Shown in pieces: positions 58,787 through 64,000 of a DNA stretch of 64,000 nucleotides (positions are counted from its first letter, which is position 1; each line of letters begins with the position of its first letter). The notes beneath the pieces were generated by a model. It saw only the letters and a list, made by a program, of their open reading frames with translations. It had not been told where the DNA came from and did not search any database. The DNA lies in NCBI GenBank assembly GCA_945868435.1, contig CAMBLG010000005.1, positions 1-64,000 of the forward strand. Reading direction: 5' to 3'. The stretch is from an uncultured Lachnospiraceae bacterium. Lineage in GTDB: Bacteria; Bacillota; Clostridia; Lachnospirales; Lachnospiraceae. The translations under genes were made by a program, and so were the position numbers.

Positions 58787-59806
58787 ATGTTGACCGAAGC
58801 CAATAATCAACGTGTTTTTGAAAAGATATCTGAGACAAAACGTTTATTTTTATCGGACGATGCCGGTCTTCGTCCGATAAAAGTATCTCCGTACCTGTAT
58901 CGAAAAGGACTTTCGATTGTGCGGACGCAGAAGAGGGAATGCAGCCGTATGGCTATGCGTCAGCTGGTTAAAGATGGGCGTTTTTCAAAGCTACAGGAAC
59001 AGATCCTTTATATCTTGGAGCAGTTTGGATTCCTTAACTCGTATCTGATACGCGTTAGGATTTCCTCCCTGACAGGGAAAACCCCGATGAAAAAGGAGCT
59101 TATGCGGGCGATTTTAAAATCCCTGGTGGATGATGGACTTCTTGTGCAGTATGAGCTGGTCTATACGGATGCCGAAGGGAAAAAGCAGGGAAGTCCTTTT
59201 ATATACGGATTGGCTTCCGGTGGGCGCAGGTATTTAAAAGAACAGTGCCGGAAAAAGAGGCTGACTATTCGTTATCCGAATGAGGAGGTGTCCTGCGGAC
59301 TTCTTTTACGAATACTCGCAGAAAATCAGTTTGCGGTATCATTGGAAAACCAGTTCCGGAACCGAAAGATCCTTACCTACAGCGACTTTTCCGGTTCTGT
59401 CTATCAGGCATGCGGCGTCCGGATGTTTTATACCTTGCAGGCGTCTTCAGAGAGTGAAATTGCCCTGTACGCGTTTTCGGTTAGGCAGGATGAAGGATGG
59501 GAGGATCTGTTTCTGGTGCAGCTGAATTCGCTGTGCACCTACATGGTTAGGTCAGGCACAATGTCATCGAGCATTCTTGTAATCGTTGATACGGAATGGC
59601 TGGCCATGGGATGTGAGGAGATTCGGTGTGCAAACGATTCTCTTTCGGCCCTTGATGTATTTTATGCAACAGATACAAGCTTTGTGGAAGAGGATTCGGT
59701 GTTTGACCGGTTGATAGAGGTCCGAAAGGAGCAGAACGAAATGATCCGTTCCGTTTTCCGTCTGGAGTTGAACGATACAAAAATAGAGGAAAGTGCTGGT
59801 GCGTGA
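58787..59806 (+). CDS. Winged-helix protein, replication-relaxation-like (339 aa)
   Basis: ATG 58787 follows AAAGGAAGG. Residues about 65-150 form a winged helix (LQEQILYILEQFGFLN, AILKSLVDDGLLVQYELVY, then LASGGRRYL). The same arrangement occurs in the protein at 18882. Replication-relaxation-type proteins accompany relaxases or transfer origins in Gram-positive elements. The C-terminal half is alpha/beta without a visible nuclease motif, so it is not an obvious relaxase. Confidence 0.75.
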   Translation: MLTEANNQRVFEKISETKRLFLSDDAGLRPIKVSPYLYRKGLSIVRTQKRECSRMAMRQLVKDGRFSKLQEQILYILEQFGFLNSYLIRVRISSLTGKTPMKKELMRAILKSLVDDGLLVQYELVYTDAEGKKQGSPFIYGLASGGRRYLKEQCRKKRLTIRYPNEEVSCGLLLRILAENQFAVSLENQFRNRKILTYSDFSGSVYQACGVRMFYTLQASSESEIALYAFSVRQDEGWEDLFLVQLNSLCTYMVRSGTMSSSILVIVDTEWLAMGCEEIRCANDSLSALDVFYATDTSFVEEDSVFDRLIEVRKEQNEMIRSVFRLELNDTKIEESAGA

Positions 59807-59850
59807 GTGGTGTCTGACGTGTTGTAAATAAATGCTTTTGGAGGGAAGGT

Positions 59851-60192
59851 ATGTTTGATACATTGAGAAAAAGGTGCGCGGTTGCCTATCTTTATAAACA
59901 GTACTGCAATTCCAGGTTGCATCTGGAGACCTATATGGAGTCGTGTATAAAGGGGTGCGGTTCGTGCAGCGAAAAGGAAATATCAGAAGTCTTTGATAGA
60001 GTCCGGGGTGCTGCAAGGGCGTATGGATCCGTCAGATATTTTACATTTGACAGTCAGGGAAAGTTTACGGAAAAAACATATGTCAGCACGAATACATTTA
60101 CCGGAGGTGCCCTGGAGGTCAGCCGGTATAATGTGTTCATGCGGGAGGTCGAGGAATACCTGGAAGGGCAGAAAGGGCGGTTTGAGGAATAA
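59851..60192 (+). CDS. Small hypothetical protein (113 aa)
   Basis: ATG 59851 follows TGGAGGGAAGG. Soluble; an N-terminal Cys-containing helix region (CIKGCGSCSEKE) followed by a small alpha/beta domain. Last gene of the transfer operon. Function unknown. Confidence 0.75.
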   Translation: MFDTLRKRCAVAYLYKQYCNSRLHLETYMESCIKGCGSCSEKEISEVFDRVRGAARAYGSVRYFTFDSQGKFTEKTYVSTNTFTGGALEVSRYNVFMREVEEYLEGQKGRFEE

Positions 60193-60234
60193 CGTATTTG
60201 CTTTATTTAGCCGGCTATTTTCATGCAAAACAGT

Positions 60235-60358
60235 TTGACAAGTGAAAAAAGCTTTGCTATTATAATAGTATACCAATTTATCATATTTTTTTAACTGCTC
60301 ATCGAGTGGTTTCGTGTGTGTTTATATGCTGCAGGCATATGGATGCACATTTTTTTTG
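60235..60358 (+). promoter_or_regulatory. Promoter and leader terminator upstream of the primase-like gene
   Basis: TTGACA (60235-60240), 17 nt, TATTAT (60258-60263). About 50 nt later GTGTGTTTATATGC pairs with GCATATGGATGCAC (60316-60348) and is followed by eight Ts. The gene starts only at 60476, so the terminator lies in its leader. Confidence 0.65.
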
Positions 60359-60475
60359 CCCAAAAAGGCAAAACCAGGTCTTCTCAGGTAGAGGACATTT
60401 CCCATGCCGCTTGTGGTATGGATGTTGTTATTGCCGCCACATGATTGAGTGAGCGGGGAAAGGTGGTGTTTATAA

Positions 60476-61915
60476 ATGGCAGATGGAAATGTAGAGGTAA
60501 GCAGGGCGCGGCCCTGTCCGATCTGCGGAAAAACAGATTATTGTAGCTTCTGGACAAATGGAAAAGGTCAGGAGCAGGTAGTCTGTAAGCGTTCGAAAAC
60601 CATGTCGGACGTTGTTGGCAATGATGGGAGAGTCTATAAATTTTTAAGACTGTCCAAGGATAACGACTATACGATCTACCAGGACAAAGAAACGTATGAG
60701 TCATTCCGGGAAGCGGAAAAGGATGAGTGGATGAAACAGAACCAAAAGGGGCCGTATAATCCACGGTGGAACTTTGGAAGCTTTTTCGGAAAGAAGAAGA
60801 AACAGGCAGAAGAAGAAAAAGAGGCTGTTGCCCCTGTGATTCTTCAAAGGCAGAGCGAAATCGAGCGTGTTAACTGGATTGAGCCGCTTCCGCATGAATT
60901 CCAAGACCGGTTTTACCGAAACCTTTTAAAAAACATGGTTTTGGATGACCTGCATAGGGAGTATCTTCATGGGGAGGGTTGGAGCGATGAACTTATTTCA
61001 TCCAGTCTCGCTAAGTCGTTACCGGTAAAGGATTTTATCCGGATGAAGTATCAGAATTTCTATTCGGAAAGTCCGTATCGCAGGGAGCTGGCTTCTCTTG
61101 TCATGAAGGATCTGTCCTGTGATGACCTGCGTGGGTACCCAGGTGCGTTCGTGGATGATGGAGGGCGGTGGACATTAAACGGCCCGTCCGGAATAGCTTT
61201 TCCGATCTATGATGCGGATGGATTCATCTATGGTCTCCGTGTCCGCATGGATTTTACAGATGTCCCGTTAGTATTGGAGAGCGACAAACGCGGATTGTAT
61301 TACATGCACGCAGGGAAACGCTTGTATTTCAAACCCTTCAAAGGATGGTACCGCCACGAAGAAGGCAAGGATTACTATCTGGAAGAGAATGGATACTGGC
61401 TGGGAAACTATTTTAAAGAGGTTAAAGGGAAATATCGACCGGTATCCTCCTTTTTCGAAGACGAAAAGGAACTGGAAAACAGAAGGTCCGTGAATATTTA
61501 CAAGGAAGGGTGTCAGCTTCAGGGCGGGACTTCTTTGTACTTTAACCCAAAGGTGGATGATCCGACTATCTGTTACGTCACAGAGGGGGAGAAGAAAGGA
61601 ATTTATGGTAATTGCGTTCTTCGTTCACCGCTTCTTACGTTTCCCGGAGTGGACGGCTGGAGAAGTCTTTTCCATGGAGAGCAGGGCTGCCGCATGATAG
61701 ACAAGCTGAAGGATAAAGGAGTAAAACTCTTTATTGTTGTCTATGATGCGGATAAGGCTGAAAATGAGAGGGTTTTACGTGCCCAAAACAATGTTCTTCA
61801 GGCAATCAAGGATGAAGGCTTCTATGTCGGCATCGGAAACTGGGATATGGCTCTTGGAAAAGGGTTGGACGATCTTCTTTCCAATGGTGGGCTCCCATCA
61901 TATGATCTGATTTAA
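60476..61915 (+). CDS. Primase-like protein with zinc finger and Toprim domain (479 aa)
   Basis: ATG 60476 follows GGGGAAAGGTGG. Cys14, Cys17, Cys23 and Cys37 form a probable N-terminal zinc finger (CPICGKTDYC...VCKRS). The C-terminal part from about residue 360 has Toprim features: CYVTEGEKKGIYGN with its glutamate, and LFIVVYDADKAENE with the Asp-x-Asp pair. No helicase domain follows. It probably primes the lagging or transferred strand of the element (inference). Confidence 0.82.
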   Translation: MADGNVEVSRARPCPICGKTDYCSFWTNGKGQEQVVCKRSKTMSDVVGNDGRVYKFLRLSKDNDYTIYQDKETYESFREAEKDEWMKQNQKGPYNPRWNFGSFFGKKKKQAEEEKEAVAPVILQRQSEIERVNWIEPLPHEFQDRFYRNLLKNMVLDDLHREYLHGEGWSDELISSSLAKSLPVKDFIRMKYQNFYSESPYRRELASLVMKDLSCDDLRGYPGAFVDDGGRWTLNGPSGIAFPIYDADGFIYGLRVRMDFTDVPLVLESDKRGLYYMHAGKRLYFKPFKGWYRHEEGKDYYLEENGYWLGNYFKEVKGKYRPVSSFFEDEKELENRRSVNIYKEGCQLQGGTSLYFNPKVDDPTICYVTEGEKKGIYGNCVLRSPLLTFPGVDGWRSLFHGEQGCRMIDKLKDKGVKLFIVVYDADKAENERVLRAQNNVLQAIKDEGFYVGIGNWDMALGKGLDDLLSNGGLPSYDLI

Positions 61916-61986
61916 CAAGGGATCATAGCAGTAAAGTTGTTATCAATTATATTTTTACCGCAAAAAGCGGGGAAAGGTGGTATTTT

Positions 61987-62325
61987 ATGAACATGGTAGG
62001 ATTAACAGGAAGAGCAACTAAGAAGGCAGAAGTACGTTATTCTGCGGGTGAGGATTCGAAGCCTATTGCCAGGGTGACGCTTGCGGTCAATCGCCGGTAT
62101 CGTTCTGAGAATGATGGACAGACGGCTGATTTTATCAATTGTGTTGCATTTGGTAAACAGGCGGAGTTTCTCGAGCGGTTTGGTGAAAAGGGCGTCAAAT
62201 TTGAGGTCAGAGGAAGAATCGTAACAGGCGACTACACTGATAAGGATGGAAAGCGGGTTTTTACAACAGATGTTGTCATTGAGGATATTGATTTTGCAGA
62301 AAGCAAGAAATCTTCAAATGATTGA
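61987..62325 (+). CDS. ssb: Single-stranded DNA-binding protein
   Basis: ATG 61987 follows GGGGAAAGGTGG. OB-fold sequence typical of SSB: MVGLTGRATKKAEVRY, RVTLAVNRRYR, FINCVAFGKQAEFL and VRGRIVTGDYTDKDG. At 112 aa it lacks the usual acidic C-terminal tip that recruits host replication proteins, so it may serve only plasmid DNA. Confidence 0.93.
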   Translation: MNMVGLTGRATKKAEVRYSAGEDSKPIARVTLAVNRRYRSENDGQTADFINCVAFGKQAEFLERFGEKGVKFEVRGRIVTGDYTDKDGKRVFTTDVVIEDIDFAESKKSSND

Positions 62326-62371
62326 TAATTCGTTGTTGTATTTACTGTGGATCCAGGGAGAGGTGGTTGTC

Positions 62372-62575
62372 ATGTGGTTGCGAAAGTATATCCTGTGCTA
62401 TCGCAAAGTGGATAGCAGGCCGCGAGATGATGGAGGCGTGGATGATGAGTACACGGAGCAGTTGGCAGAGATTTTTGCATATACGGACGCGCAGGCGTAT
62501 CGATTTGCAATGGAAATCTGTAATACTGATGACGTGATTTCTCTTGAGTGCGCAGTCCGTCATTGTAGTTATTAG
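62372..62575 (+). CDS. Small hypothetical protein (67 aa)
   Basis: ATG 62372 follows GGGAGAGGTGG. MWLRKYILCYRKVDS... a mostly helical soluble protein with acidic middle. Directly downstream of ssb and followed by a terminator. Function unknown. Confidence 0.7.
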   Translation: MWLRKYILCYRKVDSRPRDDGGVDDEYTEQLAEIFAYTDAQAYRFAMEICNTDDVISLECAVRHCSY

Positions 62576-62616
62576 AAAAAATCAGCTGCTTCGTGAACAC
62601 GATGCAGCTGATTTTT
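62576..62616 (+). terminator. Intrinsic terminator after the ssb unit
   Basis: AAAAATCAGCTGC pairs with GCAGCTGATTTTT around a 15-nt loop. Confidence 0.9.
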
Positions 62617-62749
62617 CAAAGACCGTACAGGAAATTTACGAAGATGATGTACGGAATGAGCTGTGGTTATTAAGGTGACTTACGCTTTGAGTGCATTGAG
62701 AAAGGTGTGCTGAAATGCGTATCAGGTTCTTGCATGGAGGGTATTTATC

Positions 62750-62914
62750 ATGAATGACAGAGAGTTTATCTGCAGTCTTGCAGAGGATGTTGCGTCCAGT
62801 TTGAGCGTGCTGGATATGTTTGCAGTGGATCAAAGCCTGAAAGATAGTGTTGAGAAGCTTCAGGAGATCCGGGAAGACGCATGGAAACTGGCGTTGTCTT
62901 TGAAAAAGAAATAA
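62750..62914 (+). CDS. Small helical protein (54 aa)
   Basis: ATG 62750 follows ATGGAGGG. MNDREFICSLAEDVASSL... is helical and acidic with a Lys-rich end, before TAA at 62912-62914. Function unknown; convergent with the second rep gene. Confidence 0.75.
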   Translation: MNDREFICSLAEDVASSLSVLDMFAVDQSLKDSVEKLQEIREDAWKLALSLKKK

Positions 62915-62920
62915 GCGAAG

Positions 62921-62960
62921 AAAAGGAAGGATGTCTGCTTCTGGCAGGCTCCTTCCTTTT
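62921..62960. terminator. Bidirectional terminator between convergent genes
   Basis: AAAAGGAAGGA pairs with TCCTTCCTTTT, between the stops at 62914 (+) and 62963 (-). Confidence 0.85.
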
Positions 62961-62962
62961 CT

Positions 62963-64000
62963 TTAACTTTTTTTGTATTGGTCGTTGACTTTCTCTGCAA
63001 AGTGGTCATAATCTTTCTCTATGCAGTTAACAAGACGTTGAAATTCTGTGGTTTTTGTTGCTTCCGGCGTGGCCTTTATGTGGTCCATGTAATGGCCAAC
63101 AAAGTCGCAAGCCCAGAGCTCCCAGCTTTCGTAAGGAACGAGTGATGTATCAATCTGCTTTAGTGTAATAACGTAAAGCTGCTCCAGCTGCTTATCGCTG
63201 AATTGGAAGAACTCTTCCGTAAATACCTTGTTTCTTGCGTTTTCGACTCTCCGTTCCTTCTCCTCTTCATGTTCCAGCTCTTTTGCGGTACGTCGTTCGT
63301 CGAAAAATGCCTGTTTCTTTTCCTCGTATTCCAGACCGTTATCGAATAGGGACAGCTGTTCATATCTTCCGCTTTCCTTTTCCAGTTCCTTTGCGATAAG
63401 CGTCTCCGTCTGCAGCTGTTCGCTTCGCGTTTTCCGGTCAAAGAAGAATGTGATGGTCTGATAGCTTCTGGTAGGGTTGCCGTAAAGGTCTGTCTTTTTT
63501 ACCGCATAATCGATCCGGATGTCGGTGTAGGTGTTGATGTCGTTTTTTGCCGGTTCAAGGATATCTCTCCGGAAGACCGCAAAATTCTTCCAATGTTTCG
63601 GGATCAGTGGCTCTCCGGTCTCTTCGTCAAAGTCGGCGATCAGTTCCTTGAACTGCTGCAGATCGAAATACCACATCAGGTTATTAAATTCGTATGATTT
63701 CAATATCTCATAAATACGCGGAGAGTAGGAGTGCTTCATCCGTATGATACATTCAAAGGTGTATGAAGTGAAGTAGGTGTTATCCTGCTTCTTTTGTTCC
63801 ACCAGGGAATAGATATACGGGGCCATGTCTTCGTGAAATTTAATTTTATACGTGCCGGCACTGTTGGGAGACCGGTCTTTTATATGTACGGTGTTGAACC
63901 AGCGGACAATCTGAATTTCGGTTCCGTCTTTATTTATGCTTCTCCAGCTTTTGTCTGATAAATGCTGGAGCATGTCTGTGAGCTCGCTATAATTGTAGAC
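62963..64000 (-). CDS. Second Rep_3-family replication initiator, 5' end outside the window
   Basis: The minus-strand frame remains open to the right edge, upstream of the first internal ATG (63971-63973). The visible part matches Rep_3 proteins: IKFHEDMAPYIYSLVEQKK, YSPRIYEILKSYEF and WYFDLQQFKELIADF, covering the end of the first winged helix and the second. The region after about residue 200 is charged and coiled-coil-like. It is a different protein from the RepB at 26290, not a copy. Two initiators suggest a composite or multi-replicon plasmid. Confidence 0.88.
   Translation of the reverse strand, partial: VYNYSELTDMLQHLSDKSWRSINKDGTEIQIVRWFNTVHIKDRSPNSAGTYKIKFHEDMAPYIYSLVEQKKQDNTYFTSYTFECIIRMKHSYSPRIYEILKSYEFNNLMWYFDLQQFKELIADFDEETGEPLIPKHWKNFAVFRRDILEPAKNDINTYTDIRIDYAVKKTDLYGNPTRSYQTITFFFDRKTRSEQLQTETLIAKELEKESGRYEQLSLFDNGLEYEEKKQAFFDERRTAKELEHEEEKERRVENARNKVFTEEFFQFSDKQLEQLYVITLKQIDTSLVPYESWELWACDFVGHYMDHIKATPEATKTTEFQRLVNCIEKDYDHFAEKVNDQYKKS

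Noticed and set aside
58787-59806. Possible relaxase
   Set aside because: Winged-helix content fits replication-relaxation proteins, but no HUH motif or catalytic Tyr context is visible, so it is not called a relaxase.

Overview
The window looks like part of a large conjugative plasmid, or a plasmid-like mobile element, from a low-GC Gram-positive anaerobe, most likely a gut Clostridia/Lachnospiraceae-type host. The reasons are strong GGAGG ribosome sites on almost every gene, secreted proteins with BspA-type leucine-rich repeats and InlB-type repeats, two Rep_3-family (RepB) initiators, a ParM/ParR-type partition operon, an SSB, a Toprim primase-like protein, a VirD4/TraG coupling protein, and no recognisable housekeeping genes. 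Host assignment is inference.

Layout. 0-11 kb: secreted cargo on the + strand (a partial gene, a 1189-aa exported protein, a BspA leucine-rich-repeat protein, a subtilisin-like protease, a transglutaminase-like protein), interrupted by a dense tandem-hairpin region (about 5.9-6.3 kb) that looks like a structured RNA. 11-18 kb: a tyrosine recombinase beside a long inverted repeat, then genes I do not recognise. 18.9-22 kb: a winged-helix protein in GC-richer DNA, then about 0.9 kb with no convincing gene. 22-25.4 kb: a run of small minus-strand genes, including a Lar-type antirestriction candidate, facing a divergent promoter region with three copies of a palindromic operator. 26.3-30.5 kb: the replication region, with a RepB gene, many iterons, and a decayed tandem copy of the origin plus the start of repB.

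30.9-33.1 kb holds the most striking locus. Two short CRISPR arrays with 37-nt repeats and 28-29-nt spacers flank a 491-aa TnpB/Cas12-like protein in which all three RuvC catalytic acidic positions appear substituted. Each array is directly preceded, in the direction of transcription, by the same 94-nt strongly structured sequence (92/94 identical). This looks like a nuclease-dead, RNA-guided regulator that carries a scaffold RNA in cis with its arrays. No cas1 or cas2 is present.

33-43 kb: small minus-strand genes, a secreted nuclease-like lipoprotein, an HD-GYP c-di-GMP phosphodiesterase, membrane proteins and regulators. 43-46.5 kb: a MerR-like coiled-coil DNA-binding protein, repeated operators, and parM/parR. 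46.5-60.2 kb: one long + strand operon encoding a Tad/Flp-type apparatus (CpaB-like SAF protein, two TadZ-like proteins, TadA/CpaF ATPase, a fused TadB/TadC-like membrane protein, several pilin-like proteins) followed directly by a VirD4/TraG coupling protein and a winged-helix relaxosome-type protein. No VirB4-like ATPase or recognisable relaxase is in the window. 60.4-64 kb: primase-like protein, ssb, small genes and a second RepB that runs off the right edge.

Two regulatory themes link the regions. First, a family of promoters with a TTGACA-like -35 and a -10 separated by 19 nt, many sharing a TATGGGTTTATGAC-like spacer, lies ahead of the Tad operon, the large secreted protein, the protease and several other genes on both strands. 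Second, at least three leaders contain an intrinsic terminator between promoter and gene, suggesting attenuation or antitermination.
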